Shown piece by piece: positions 40,916 through 49,793 of a stretch of DNA of 54,589 bases. The notes below the pieces were generated by a model. The model did not search any database. It saw nothing but the letters and a program-made list of their open reading frames with translations, and was not told the DNA's origin. The number at the start of each line of letters is the position of its first letter. The stretch's first letter is position 1. The stretch spans positions 1 through 54,589 of the forward strand of contig UQZI01000004.1 in assembly GCA_900545555.1 (NCBI GenBank). The letters run 5' to 3'. The translations under genes were made by a program, and so were the position numbers. This stretch comes from an uncultured Collinsella sp. (GTDB taxonomy: Bacteria > Actinomycetota > Coriobacteriia > Coriobacteriales > Coriobacteriaceae).

Positions 40916-42499
40916 CTAGATAATCGTCAGCGGATAGGGCGAAGGCTTGGCCTTGGGCTCCGGTCGTTCACAGTTGCGCAACGCCCAGAGCGCCTCGCTC
41001 GCGGCGACCACCGCCGAGATCTGACCCTGCGATGCCCTGCGCGTCCAGACATCGACCTCGCCGAGCTTTCGCGTCACGGCGCACTTGAGCTGCTGCGTGA
41101 GAACCGGCTGGTCGGTGTGGCGGATGGTCCCGTCGAGTACTGCATCCTTGAAGCTGCCTGCTACGGAGCCGAGCTTGCTGCCCTCGATGGCATGGACCGT
41201 CCATCCTTCTTCCTCAAGCATGTCGCGGAAGTCCCCCGCAGGGCATCCCTTCGACTGCAGGGCGACCTCGTCGATGCCCCATGCCTTCTGCACGGACTTG
41301 AGGTATTTCGACACCCACAGGTTGCCGTCTCGGCGAGCGATGACCTCGACATGATCAAGGCCGTCGCCCCTCGCTCCAGCGACCGCGATGTAGGTCGTCT
41401 TGCGGTCCTCGCTGGTGTCGATGGCGAGCACCACGCGCTCGTCCTCGGGAATTCGGCTGTCGTTGTCGGTGAGCGATTCCCACGTCTCGACATCCACGTA
41501 AGGGTCCACGTCGGCCGTGACCCACTGGCACAGGACCTCGGTACGGTAGGACGCCTCGGTCATGCCGTCGATGTCGGACTTTAGGGACTTGAGCGTCATG
41601 CCGCCGTAGCCGCACGAGGGGTTCGCCTGCAGGAGGTCCTCGTCGCTGTCAAGCTCGCAGCCGTCACGGCCCGACCACTCGAAGATGCCTATCGCGTTGT
41701 CGTGCTTGTCTGCCCACTCGAACGGGTCCATCCCGCGCTTCTCGACAAGCTTCTCCCAGCTGGCGACCACCTTGAGTGCGGCCTTGCGCTGAGCGGCGAG
41801 AACGACCGACTTCGCATCGCCGGCGTTGGAGATTCCCCAGAGCTGACCGCTCCAAAAGGATTTCGTGGTCTGTGAGGTGGCGTTCCATGCGACCCAGTTT
41901 TCCTGCTCGCGCAGCTCGTCCATGAGGACGCGGGCGGCGGGCTTGCCGCGGGCGTTCTTGGCGGCGCGAATCTCGTAGTGCGCCAGCGATGCCGCCTGAA
42001 TGTACTCCTTGCCGTTGGTGTCCGAGACCTTGTTGGTCGCATCCTGCAAATCGGCTATCGCGACTTCCGATTCGGCCTCGCTCGGCGGCTCCGGGTTGCA
42101 CCATAGGCGAACCTGCGACCAGGGCTCACGCGCGATGTCGAGGTTCTGGGCGGTGCCGACGATCTTAAACTTAACGGGAGGCACGCGCTCGGGATGGCGC
42201 TGCGAGTCGACGAACAGCCACCAGCTGGAAAGCACGCTCGCGAGCATCGTCTTGCCGTTCTGTCGGGCGACGAGGACGATGACCTTCTTGAATCGGTAGC
42301 TGCCGTCCTCGTTCAGCTCGAGCGCGTGGATGAGCAGCCACTTCTGCCAAGGTCGCAGCTCCACGTGGAGCACCTCGCGGGCGTAGTCGATGACCTCGAA
42401 GCCGAGCGAGGTCTCGGGCGTGAGCTCGCGCAGCGGCTTCGTCCAGATTCGCGGCTCGGCGTAACCCTTCTCTTCCACTTTGGCGTGGAGTGCGCCCAT
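40916..42499 (-). CDS. Terminase large subunit
   Basis: The 527-residue motor-nuclease packages DNA into the prohead. The ATPase part has a Walker-A-like VLVARQNGKTMLAS near 77 and a Walker-B-like RVLMDELRE near 180. The nuclease part begins near residue 354 with VVLAIDTSEDRKTTYIAVAG. Its ATG overlaps the small-subunit stop (TGATG). Confidence 0.94.
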   Translation of the reverse strand: MGALHAKVEEKGYAEPRIWTKPLRELTPETSLGFEVIDYAREVLHVELRPWQKWLLIHALELNEDGSYRFKKVIVLVARQNGKTMLASVLSSWWLFVDSQRHPERVPPVKFKIVGTAQNLDIAREPWSQVRLWCNPEPPSEAESEVAIADLQDATNKVSDTNGKEYIQAASLAHYEIRAAKNARGKPAARVLMDELREQENWVAWNATSQTTKSFWSGQLWGISNAGDAKSVVLAAQRKAALKVVASWEKLVEKRGMDPFEWADKHDNAIGIFEWSGRDGCELDSDEDLLQANPSCGYGGMTLKSLKSDIDGMTEASYRTEVLCQWVTADVDPYVDVETWESLTDNDSRIPEDERVVLAIDTSEDRKTTYIAVAGARGDGLDHVEVIARRDGNLWVSKYLKSVQKAWGIDEVALQSKGCPAGDFRDMLEEEGWTVHAIEGSKLGSVAGSFKDAVLDGTIRHTDQPVLTQQLKCAVTRKLGEVDVWTRRASQGQISAVVAASEALWALRNCERPEPKAKPSPYPLTII

Positions 42500-42837
42500 C
42501 AGCCGTTCACGACCTTGAATCCAGAGGTGAATGCGGCAAGCGAGCTCGTCTTCTTCCTCTGCGGCTCGGCCTTGATGGACTTGTCGCAGCTCGGGTTGAG
42601 CTTCAGCGCGTCCAGGACTTTCAGGTACTGGCTCACGGTGGTCGTGTCGGGCTTGTCGGCGGCGTTTATCCAGTCGTGCTGCTCAAGCTTATCGAGTTTC
42701 TTCGCTAAAGACCGCCCCAGACGGACTGTAGCCACGAATTTCGGTGCGATATTGCCGTACTGGTCTCTCAGCCAGTCGGCGTGCAAAACGGCATCTTCAA
42801 ACGTCTCTGAGAAGCCCTTAAGTTCATCCAACTTCAT
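42499..42837 (-). CDS. Terminase small subunit-like protein
   Basis: The 112-residue protein precedes and overlaps the large subunit gene. It is helical and basic near the C-terminus (KAEPQRKKTSS) and has a helix-turn-helix-like centre (QHDWINAADKPDTTTVSQYL). Assigned from position and character. The 170 bases upstream contain a small hairpin and could hold the packaging site, but no site could be fixed. Confidence 0.75.
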   Translation of the reverse strand: MKLDELKGFSETFEDAVLHADWLRDQYGNIAPKFVATVRLGRSLAKKLDKLEQHDWINAADKPDTTTVSQYLKVLDALKLNPSCDKSIKAEPQRKKTSSLAAFTSGFKVVNG

Positions 42838-43007
42838 CCAAAATCACCTCGTCCGCCGGCTTTTCGGGGCATCTTCCCCGAACATCAATCAAAAACACCC
42901 CTCTACCTGCGGTTATTCCAAATCGGAATGTCGGGGAGAGAGGAAGAAGGCACACGCGGATGGTAGTCCGCCAAACCCGCAGGCAGATCGCCTACCGCCC
43001 CTCCCCC

Positions 43008-43319
43008 TCAGTCCGCTGTCCACTTGCGGCTCAGCACTCCCAGGCTCACGGGCGGCTCGCCGTTGCCCCGCCTCGAGTTGCACGCGAAGTGCGCCGGCTC
43101 GAAGTTCGCCGGATCCTCCTGCAGGTCAGGCCGCTTGCTCACGGGCACGCGGTGGTCCAGCGTCAGCGAGTCGGCGGTCGTGCCGGGGTCCGCCGAGTAG
43201 TCGATGGGCTGACCGCACAGCCAGCACACCGGGCGCTCGGCCCGGCATTTGGCGAAGAACTCCGCCTTGAGCCTGTGGAACCTGCGCGTCTGCACGCGGC
43301 CCGCGCTATTTCCTCCCAT
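43008..43319 (-). CDS. HNH endonuclease
   Basis: The 103-residue protein has two zinc-binding CxxC-type pairs (CWLCGQPI and the later CNSRRGNGEPP) and the HNH core SLTLDHRVPVSKRPDLQEDP followed by FEPAHFACNSR. Such small HNH proteins next to terminase genes assist in DNA packaging in HK97-like phages. Ribosome site GGGAAGGGA upstream. Confidence 0.92.
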   Translation of the reverse strand: MGGNSAGRVQTRRFHRLKAEFFAKCRAERPVCWLCGQPIDYSADPGTTADSLTLDHRVPVSKRPDLQEDPANFEPAHFACNSRRGNGEPPVSLGVLSRKWTAD

Positions 43320-43338
43320 TGCATGTGTCCCTTCCCTC

Positions 43339-43788
43339 TCATCTGTCCGTGCCCATGGTCGCGGTGCCGTCCCCCGAATCGAGACCGATGCACTCGACGC
43401 GGACGTAGATTCCCTGCGGGTCCGACCATCCCTTGGTCAGATCGTGCGAGCAGATGAGCGAGTCGTCCCTGATCACCCCGCATCTGGTCAGGCAGTCCTC
43501 GAGCGTCTTCAGCAGGTTGCTGGTGTCGGGCTTCACGGTGTGCGGCTCGCCCTGTCGGTGGTTGCTGGTCACGTGGAAGCACCATGTCACGTGCAGTCTC
43601 AGCGCACCGCCGAGCGGCTTGTCCGGCACGCCCTTGGCGATGATGCGGGCGATGATCCTGTCCTCGGCCTCCTTCAGCTCGTCTGATTTGCGGATGCCGA
43701 GCTTGCCCTTGCGCCTGAACGGGATGAGGTCGTTGTGCGTGACGGTGGGCACGGCCATGGCGAGAAACGCCGACCACTCCCCCGCCAT
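43339..43788 (-). CDS. RusA-family Holliday junction endonuclease
   Basis: The 149-residue protein starts at ATG 43788, overlapping the preceding small gene's stop (TGATG). It has VPTVTHNDLIPFRRKGKLG, LHVTWCFHV, the catalytic-site block KPDTSNLLKTLEDCLT and DDSLICSHDLTKGW. These fit RusA resolvases, which cut branched DNA before packaging. Confidence 0.88.
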   Translation of the reverse strand: MAGEWSAFLAMAVPTVTHNDLIPFRRKGKLGIRKSDELKEAEDRIIARIIAKGVPDKPLGGALRLHVTWCFHVTSNHRQGEPHTVKPDTSNLLKTLEDCLTRCGVIRDDSLICSHDLTKGWSDPQGIYVRVECIGLDSGDGTATMGTDR

Positions 43789-43910
43789 CAGCAGAGCCCC
43801 CTGATTTGCGCGATCACGGCGAGGCAGCCCCACAGGATGAGCAGCAGCCCGAGCGCGACCAGCGCCAGCGCGACCAGATAGCCGACGAATGTCCATGGGT
43901 CGAATTTCAT
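43788..43910 (-). CDS. Small phage membrane protein (40 aa)
   Basis: The frame starts at ATG 43910 with GAGAGGGG upstream and reads MKFDPWTFVGYLVALALVAL, then a second hydrophobic run LLLILWGCLAVIA. It is essentially one membrane helix and is coupled to rusA by a one-base overlap. Function unknown. Confidence 0.7.
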   Translation of the reverse strand: MKFDPWTFVGYLVALALVALGLLLILWGCLAVIAQIRGLC

Positions 43911-44076
43911 AACGAACCCCTCTCGTTTGATTCAGTTGTCGAAAATTTTGAAAAGCGGCGAAACGCGGAATTCCCGTTTACACCGCGGGGGTGTGTACAG
44001 ACCGTTAGCCACCCGCGTACGAGTGCGGGCGCGGCTTTAGCCCGCACGCACGTGTCTGTACTCACCCTTGGGTGTA

Positions 44077-44162
44077 GGGTACAAACCCCTATTACGTAGT
44101 AATAGGTTTGTACCCCTGTTTTTGTACCCATACAAACCTGTAATACCTAGGGTTTGTACCCC
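44077..44162. repeat. Iteron-like repeats and palindrome, candidate phage replication origin
   Basis: Four copies of a GTTTGTACC-type word plus one half copy occur in both orientations: 44077-44087, 44105-44116, 44121-44129, 44131-44138 (half) and 44150-44162. The first two flank a TATTAC-GTA-GTAATA palindrome. The tract lies right after the replication protein gene (stop at 44184) in an A+T-richer gap of 273 bases between 43911 and 44183. Confidence 0.6.
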
Positions 44163-44183
44163 GTAGGTTATATAAATCAGAAC

Positions 44184-46493
44184 CTAGTCAGAAAGGTCGA
44201 TTTCGCCGTCGAAATCAAGCGCCTGATTGTTCTTGTCATAGAGCAAATCAGTGCCTTCCTTTACTCGGAACGGACTCCATTTTGCGTTGTTTCCAGTTGC
44301 GTATTTCAGTGCCCTCATGTCAAAGGGCTTGCCCCTGAACTCGACCTCGCCGATGCGCTCGAGCACGTTGACCCTTGTCGGCTCAACCCCGTCCTCGGCG
44401 CACTGCTCAATGGCCTCGCGGATCAGGTTTACCTTCTGCTGCTGTTCCGATTTGAAGGCCTTCTGGGATGCTTCCCTTCCCTTGGAGCGGCTAGCCCTCG
44501 GGTCGTATTCGCCCTCGCATTTCAGGTCCGCCAGGGCACCCGTCTCATCGGGCAGGTGCACCGGGTACTCGAACCACAGGTTCTTCGGCTTGAAGCTGCG
44601 GAACTCGCGCAGGGTGCCCTCGATGCGCCACGCAGCCCATCCGCGCGACGATTCCTGCAAGCCCTCGTGGATGGATTCCAGTTCGCGGCGCAACTCGATG
44701 GGCGCGCCGTTTGCCGGCTCGTTCGCCCACTTCTGGAGGTCATCGGCGGAATCGATGCCGACGAACTTCTCATCGGAGCGCCATTCCGGCAAAAACCTGT
44801 CGAAAGCGGCCCAGATCGCGTGCTGCCTGCGCCAGTCGTAGTGCGCCTTGGTGCACTCCTCGGTCAGCTCAAGTGCGGTCATGTCCAGCAGCGCGTCCGG
44901 GTCTCGCGCGAAAACGCCCGAGCCCGAAGCGCGGTCCATGGAGCGCTTCTGTCCCTGCAGGCCCTTGGAATGGTGGTGGCAGTAGATGACGGCGCAGCCG
45001 ACCTGCTGGGCGACCTTGTCGAACTGGTTGCAGAACGCCGCCATCTGGTCGGCGCTGTTCTCGTCCCCCGTGATGACCTTGTAGATCGGGTCGATTACAA
45101 CCGCGATGGGGCGTGTCTTGAGCGCACGGCGGATGAGCGACGGTGCCAGCCTGTCCATCGGCACGGAGCGTCCTCGCAGGTTCCAGATGTCGATGTTCTC
45201 CACGTTCTCGGGCGCGTAGCCGAGCGCCCTGTACACGTCCTTGAAGCGGTGCAGGCAGCTCGCGGAATCCAGCTCCAAGTTGACGTAGAGCACCCTTCCC
45301 TGCGCGCACCCCCACCCGAACCACGGCTTGCCCTCGGCGATCGACACGCACAGCTCGATGAGCGCGAACGACTTGCCCGCCTTGGACGGCCCCGCGAGCA
45401 GCATCTTGTGGCCCTGCCTGAGAACCCCGTCGATGAGCGGCGGCGCGAGCTCGGGCATATCATCCCATTCGGATGCCAAGTTCTCGGGGTCGGGCAGGTC
45501 GTCGGTCATCTCCTGCATCCAGTCCCACCACTCGGACCACGATGCCTTTCCGCACGGACCGCTCACAAGGCGCTGCCGCTCGCCCGAGCGCATGGCACCG
45601 GGCATCCTCGACAGGCGGCTCGGGTTCTTATTTTGGGTGTCGGGGTCGAGTCCGTTCTTGCGGCACACGTCGTACAGGCGCATGACGCGGTCGCGGTACT
45701 CGTTGTAATCCCGCGCGTCGACCTTCACCACGGCGTGCAGGCTCTTTTTTCCCGAGTCGACGATGGCGGCGCACGGCAGCTGCAGCTCCTGCACGAGCGC
45801 CAGCTGCTTCTTCTTTGGCAGCGTGTCGGATTCGACCAGCGCGTACTTGAATTCCGCGACGTTTGCGTTGCCCACGCCCTTGCCATCGAGCGGGTTGATT
45901 CGGATCCATGCGCCGGCGCGGTCGTCGTAGGCGCCCAGCGCCTGCTCGATGGAGCCGTACTTCTTCAGCTCGCGCATCAGCTCGCCGGCGGTGCGCGAGT
46001 AGCAGCCCTTGGACTTGGGGAGCCACTTGCCCTCGCGGTCCCAGCTCTCGCACACGTAGCCGACCACATCGTCCTCGTCGAACAGGCGGCCGAGGTACTC
46101 GACGAGCTCCTCGGGACCCGTTTTGTCGGTCTCGGGCAGCTCGACCGGCTCGACCCATGAAGGGTCGATGAGCGCGGTCGAGATCTCGCCGTCCCACGAC
46201 AGCGCCTCGCCCATCCCCTGGGAAGCACGCGGGGGGACCCATCCGCGCTCGGTCGCCATCTTGGCGAGCGTGCCCGACTTCACCCTGGTCTGCCCCGAGC
46301 CGAATCCGCGCCATTTGCGCTCGCACTCGCCCTCGTGGTACCTGCCGGCGTCCCTGCGGCTCCACTCGTCCCACGCATCGAGTGGGAGCTCGCTCTCGTG
46401 GAGCGCCATGCCGACGTCAAGCCATTCCTGGTAGCTGAGTGTGGACGGGTCGATCGCCGAGAGCGCGTCCAGAAGGTCGCTGTGGTCTTCCAT
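44184..46493 (-). CDS. Phage replication protein: PriCT-type and RepA-like helicase domains
   Basis: The 769-residue protein starts at ATG 46493 with GAAGGAG upstream. Its N-terminus (LSYQEWLDVGMALHES, then DEWSRRDAGRYHEGECERKW) fits the PriCT-2 domain found with phage primases. A middle part (about 110-310) has SLHAVVKVDARDYNEY and PSRLSRMPGAMRS, typical of phage primase-like folds. The helicase domain has Walker A GPSKAGKSFALIEL near 375 and Walker B AVVIDPIYKVITGD near 470, as in RepA/AAA_25 proteins. It probably opens and primes phage DNA at the neighbouring repeats. Confidence 0.88.
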   Translation of the reverse strand: MEDHSDLLDALSAIDPSTLSYQEWLDVGMALHESELPLDAWDEWSRRDAGRYHEGECERKWRGFGSGQTRVKSGTLAKMATERGWVPPRASQGMGEALSWDGEISTALIDPSWVEPVELPETDKTGPEELVEYLGRLFDEDDVVGYVCESWDREGKWLPKSKGCYSRTAGELMRELKKYGSIEQALGAYDDRAGAWIRINPLDGKGVGNANVAEFKYALVESDTLPKKKQLALVQELQLPCAAIVDSGKKSLHAVVKVDARDYNEYRDRVMRLYDVCRKNGLDPDTQNKNPSRLSRMPGAMRSGERQRLVSGPCGKASWSEWWDWMQEMTDDLPDPENLASEWDDMPELAPPLIDGVLRQGHKMLLAGPSKAGKSFALIELCVSIAEGKPWFGWGCAQGRVLYVNLELDSASCLHRFKDVYRALGYAPENVENIDIWNLRGRSVPMDRLAPSLIRRALKTRPIAVVIDPIYKVITGDENSADQMAAFCNQFDKVAQQVGCAVIYCHHHSKGLQGQKRSMDRASGSGVFARDPDALLDMTALELTEECTKAHYDWRRQHAIWAAFDRFLPEWRSDEKFVGIDSADDLQKWANEPANGAPIELRRELESIHEGLQESSRGWAAWRIEGTLREFRSFKPKNLWFEYPVHLPDETGALADLKCEGEYDPRASRSKGREASQKAFKSEQQQKVNLIREAIEQCAEDGVEPTRVNVLERIGEVEFRGKPFDMRALKYATGNNAKWSPFRVKEGTDLLYDKNNQALDFDGEIDLSD

Positions 46494-46495
46494 TT

Positions 46496-47512
46496 CTATC
46501 TCTCCTTCCTGTAGTTCCTCTTGCGACACTTTGGACAGTACTTCCCCCGTGCGCTCAACTTCTCGAATGTCGCGCCGCATTTGGCGCACGCGACGAAACC
46601 GTAACTGCGTTTGGCCTTGCGCCCCGAGTCCAGGCACTCGCGGCAGGTGCGCTGCGCCTTGTACTGCGGTTTGTATGTCTTTCCGCAGCACGGGCACTTG
46701 CGCGGCCTCAGCTCGGCGGTCACGATGGCCTCGTTCAGCTTCGCCATGGAAACGGCGGTGCGCAGCGACTCGGCATCGTGGTAGGGAATATTGTGCCTGT
46801 TGATGAAAAGCCGCTGCACCTGCGTGACCATCACGAGGTTCTCGGGGTCGAAGTTCGTCATGTCGCGGTCGCCGAACATCACGCTCTCGCCCTTCTGGAG
46901 CTTTCGGCCGTTGACCTGCTCCCAGATGAGCCGGTGCTTCGGCTTCCACCATCCGTGGGGGCGGTCGTCCGCATCCTCCTTGGGCACCTTGACCTCGACA
47001 TAGCCGTCCCTGCTCACGCGCTCCGTTCCGATGGGGCACTCGTTGTGGACTTCCTCGCCCTTCTTGAACTGGCAGCGCCTGATGTTCGCCAGCTTCCGCT
47101 CGTCCTTGACGTAGTCGGTCAGCTTCTTGCCCTTGTTGGGCGGGACGGTACCCGGCGCGAACCTGCCGCCGAACGTGCCCTGCTTCAGGCCCAACGTCGA
47201 CTCGCGGTCTTTGAGCTGCGAAACCCTCAACCTTATATCGAACCTTTTATCGAACTCCTCGATGATCTCTCCCTGGCTGTGACCGGGGACGAATTCCCGC
47301 AGGAACTCATCAAACTCCGGATGCTCCAGCCATCGGACGGTGGTGCTCATCAGCTTCACGCCGTGCCTCGAGATGTAGCTCTGCGCGGTCTGGCGCTTCG
47401 GCTGGTAGCCGAAAGCGCACTCGAATGAGGCGAGAAGATCGTCCCATGAGCGGAATCGCGGGGCCATGTCGAGAAGCCACCCGTGTTCCGCCTTCGCCAT
47501 GACCCTGCTCAT
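46496..47512 (-). CDS. HNH homing-type endonuclease with zinc ribbons
   Basis: The 338-residue protein has an N-terminal helix-turn-helix-like region (RQTAQSYISRHGVKLMSTTV), an HNH core (KPKHRLIWEQVNGRKLQKGE, then DMTNFDPENLVMV) and two CxxC zinc ribbons at the C-terminus (CPCCGKTY, CRECL and CAKCGATF, CPKCRKR). It sits between the replication gene and early genes, and may be a freestanding homing endonuclease. Confidence 0.87.
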   Translation of the reverse strand: MSRVMAKAEHGWLLDMAPRFRSWDDLLASFECAFGYQPKRQTAQSYISRHGVKLMSTTVRWLEHPEFDEFLREFVPGHSQGEIIEEFDKRFDIRLRVSQLKDRESTLGLKQGTFGGRFAPGTVPPNKGKKLTDYVKDERKLANIRRCQFKKGEEVHNECPIGTERVSRDGYVEVKVPKEDADDRPHGWWKPKHRLIWEQVNGRKLQKGESVMFGDRDMTNFDPENLVMVTQVQRLFINRHNIPYHDAESLRTAVSMAKLNEAIVTAELRPRKCPCCGKTYKPQYKAQRTCRECLDSGRKAKRSYGFVACAKCGATFEKLSARGKYCPKCRKRNYRKER

Positions 47513-47517
47513 CGCTT

Positions 47518-47778
47518 CTACGCCTTCAGCATCGCGGGGACGCTCGCGAGCTTCGCGCCGGCCATCTCGGAGCGCGCGCGGATGATGCCCACGGCGGTAT
47601 TCGCGTTCTCGATGGCGCGTGCCCCCACATCTGAGACTGCCTTCGCGCGGTTGATCTCGCGCTCGATCGCCTCGTCATCGCCGCTGATGTCGAGCGACAT
47701 CAGGTTGTCCAGCTCCTCGAAGAAGATGCCCTGGAGTGCGCTCAGGTCGGTCGAGCGCACGGTCTCATGTCCTGCCAT
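47518..47778 (-). CDS. Small phage early protein (86 aa)
   Basis: It is a soluble helical protein, with long helices around EAIEREINRAKAVSDVGARA and TAVGIIRARSEMAGAK. GGGAAAGGA lies before the ATG. Its character resembles small phage proteins that accompany replication genes; I do not recognise a family. Confidence 0.7.
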   Translation of the reverse strand: MAGHETVRSTDLSALQGIFFEELDNLMSLDISGDDEAIEREINRAKAVSDVGARAIENANTAVGIIRARSEMAGAKLASVPAMLKA

Positions 47779-47806
47779 CTGTCTTGTCCTTTCCCTCTCT
47801 TTGGTT

Positions 47807-48187
47807 TTACATTCGTTCTTCGAGCGTTATATCCTGCTTTGGTTCGGCTGCTTGACTGCCGGTGACAATGCGGTCGGCCTTCATCTGCGACTTCACGCAC
47901 GGTTCGATCTCCTTGCGCAGCTTGCGCAGGCAGTCGATTGCCTTGTCGATGTCCTTGAGCGTCGCACCCTTGACCGCGCACCTCCATAGGTACTTGAAGG
48001 CGCAGCACCACCACCAGATGGACATCGTGCTGCACAGTGCCATGGCGGCAGGCCACATGGCGAGCGCCGACTTCATGGCACGGGAGCACGTGATGTATCC
48101 ATCGCCCCTGTAGTGCTCGGGACACCCGGCATCCCTCGTCAGCGTTACCTCTTTCTCAGTCATGTCGACTCCCATCACTTGACACAT
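47807..48187 (-). CDS. DUF3310-like phage protein
   Basis: The 126-residue protein has CPEHYRGDGYITCSRAMKSA followed by WWWCCAFKYLWRCAVKGAT and DIDKAIDCLRKLRKEI. The HY, KYLWR and ALxYLxKL spacing fits the DUF3310 phage nucleotide-kinase-like family, with unusual Cys/Trp enrichment. The start at 48187 overlaps the upstream stop and has GGGAGG; ATG 48163 with GGGAG is an equally good alternative. Confidence 0.7.
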   Translation of the reverse strand: MCQVMGVDMTEKEVTLTRDAGCPEHYRGDGYITCSRAMKSALAMWPAAMALCSTMSIWWWCCAFKYLWRCAVKGATLKDIDKAIDCLRKLRKEIEPCVKSQMKADRIVTGSQAAEPKQDITLEERM

Positions 48188-48513
48188 CAGCGGTCCTCCC
48201 GTGGCGGCAGGCCGATATACGCGGCAATGTCGGAGACGCGCTTCTCGAACTCCGCTACTTCTTCGTCCGCTAGGTTAGGGCCGACGAAATTCCACAGCAT
48301 CGCACCGAAACCTTCTAGGAAACCGATAGCACGGACGGCGTTGGCACGTTTAACGGATAAGTCGTGGATGCCAACTATCTGATTGGCGAATTCGTCAACT
48401 TGGCCGAGTGGGATGAACGGCTCTTTGTCATCGTTTGTGGCCTTGTCTGTCGCATCTCGCATTTCGTCGAACATCTTCTTGATTGGCTCGATAATCTCGG
48501 GATGATCGCTCAT
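48187..48513 (-). CDS. Hypothetical phage protein (108 aa)
   Basis: It is an acidic helical protein starting MSDHPEIIEPIKKMFDEMRD at ATG 48513 with GAAGGAG upstream. Its start overlaps the preceding gene by four bases. No family recognised. Confidence 0.72.
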   Translation of the reverse strand: MSDHPEIIEPIKKMFDEMRDATDKATNDDKEPFIPLGQVDEFANQIVGIHDLSVKRANAVRAIGFLEGFGAMLWNFVGPNLADEEVAEFEKRVSDIAAYIGLPPREDR

Positions 48514-48683
48514 CGCTCGGTCTCCTTCGGCTCCCAGAAATTGCACCTGTTCCACGGCTGGCACTCGTGCGGCAGGTTGTGCCAGCACGTCAGGTACTTG
48601 ACCTCGACCACGGTGCTCTTGGTCGTGTGCGGGTTCTTGGCGAATTTGCACGTAGCGCAGCGCTTTCCCGTCTGATCTGCCAT
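48510..48683 (-). CDS. Small cysteine-rich phage protein (57 aa)
   Basis: It starts at ATG 48683 overlapping the dut stop (TGATG). It reads KRCATCKFAKNP near residue 7, CWHNLPHECQPWNRCNFWEP near 33, giving five Cys and two His that suggest a small zinc-binding fold. It ends with a four-base overlap into the next gene. Confidence 0.75.
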   Translation of the reverse strand: MADQTGKRCATCKFAKNPHTTKSTVVEVKYLTCWHNLPHECQPWNRCNFWEPKETER

Positions 48684-49141
48684 CACATCGCCCCCGTACT
48701 GCCGTAACCGTCCTCGCCGCGCGAGCTTTCCGGCAGGCTGTCCACCTCAGTGAAAACGGCGTTGACGAACGGCAGAAACACCAGCTGGGCGATGCGCTCC
48801 AGCGGATAGACCGTGTACGGCACATCGCTCAGATTCACCAGCTTGCAGCGAATCTCACCGCGATAGCCGGGGTCGATGATGCCGGGTGCGTTTGCGAGCG
48901 TTATGCCGTGGTTGCAACTGAGCCCCGAGCGCGGTGCCTGGAGCGCGAACATGCCCTCCGGCATCGCCAGATGCACTCCCGTGCCGACCCAAACCGATTT
49001 CCAAGGCTCGATGGTGATTGGGTTGGGGATGTTCGCCTTGAGGTCGCATCCGGCATCCTCAACGCCATGGGCGTAGATTGGTTTCAGCTCGGGGCCGTCA
49101 AACTGGGCTTGGATTACCTGAATGTTGGATGAGAACTTCAT
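48683..49141 (-). CDS. dut: dUTP diphosphatase
   Basis: It hydrolyses dUTP to dUMP, protecting phage DNA from uracil and feeding dTMP synthesis. The 152-residue trimeric-type protein has GVEDAGCDLKANI (motif 1), APRSGLSCNHGITLAN (motifs 2-3 region), GIIDPGYRGEIRCKLVN (motif 3), and the C-terminal GEDGYGSTG arm. Confidence 0.95.
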   Translation of the reverse strand: MKFSSNIQVIQAQFDGPELKPIYAHGVEDAGCDLKANIPNPITIEPWKSVWVGTGVHLAMPEGMFALQAPRSGLSCNHGITLANAPGIIDPGYRGEIRCKLVNLSDVPYTVYPLERIAQLVFLPFVNAVFTEVDSLPESSRGEDGYGSTGAM

Positions 49142-49444
49142 TTAATCTTCCTCACTTACGACAATGCCGCCTTGGATAATCACGCGCTTGCCTTGGGCAT
49201 CGTCAAAGAAAATCTCCTGGTCGTTCGATTCAATGTCGAACTTGCCGTGCCAGCTCTTGATCTCCTTTCCCGTGTTGTCGTAGAGCGTGACGGTACGGTT
49301 GATTCCACCGCTGAAATCGCTGCTCATGCTCTTGACCGAACGGCTGCACGATGAGCAGCCAGCCAGACCGCACACCGTGACGATAGCGAGGACGGATACG
49401 ACGAGGGCCGCGACGAACGCGACCCTTCGCTTGGTGATATTCAT
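49142..49444 (-). CDS. DUF5052-like lipoprotein
   Basis: The 100-residue protein has a hydrophobic signal and a lipobox ending LAGC near residue 30. A mature part then reads SVKSMSSDFSGGINRTVTLY and GKFDIESNDQEIFFDDAQGK with RVIIQGGIVVSEE. This matches the short DUF5052 lipoproteins found in Actinomycetota and phages. It might act at the cell surface, for example in superinfection exclusion, but that is a guess. Confidence 0.8.
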   Translation of the reverse strand: MNITKRRVAFVAALVVSVLAIVTVCGLAGCSSCSRSVKSMSSDFSGGINRTVTLYDNTGKEIKSWHGKFDIESNDQEIFFDDAQGKRVIIQGGIVVSEED

Positions 49445-49493
49445 TTGTTAGATTCCTTTCTATTGGGGGAAATAATTGTTCTGGCCTTTTCAG

Positions 49494-49793
49494 CTAGAGG
49501 TATCTCACCTTAATCCCGAGATGCTCGCAGATGGTCTCGAATGCCTCCTGCGGTTCCATGCCGAGAACGGTATCGACTTCGCTCCAGCTGGTCACGCAGC
49601 CCTTCTTACCGTTGTAGCGGAAGGCCATGCACTCGGAATCCAGCCTGAGAAACCCCCAGTCTCGCTGCACCGTCCACTCGATGTAGTCGATGTAGTAGCC
49701 CATCTTGTGCTCATCCAGCAGATACCAAGTGGTGTGTCTGCCGATATTGTTTGTCCAGACGCTTTTCTGCGTCAGCTTGTAGACGTCACTCAT
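49494..49793 (-). CDS. Hypothetical phage protein (99 aa)
   Basis: The product is rich in Tyr and Trp (RHTTWYLLDEHKMGYYIDYI, EWTVQRDWGFLRL). Its ATG overlaps the stop of the preceding gene. No family recognised. Confidence 0.7.
   Translation of the reverse strand: MSDVYKLTQKSVWTNNIGRHTTWYLLDEHKMGYYIDYIEWTVQRDWGFLRLDSECMAFRYNGKKGCVTSWSEVDTVLGMEPQEAFETICEHLGIKVRYL

Noticed and set aside
42838..43007. A cos or pac site upstream of the terminase small subunit
   Set aside because: The gap is in the usual place and has a small hairpin (CGGGGAAGATGCCCCG), but nothing specific identifies a packaging site.
44154..46160. 668-residue plus-strand frame opposite the replication protein
   Set aside because: Antisense shadow of a gene with Walker motifs; composition is Leu/Arg-rich and no start signal is seen.
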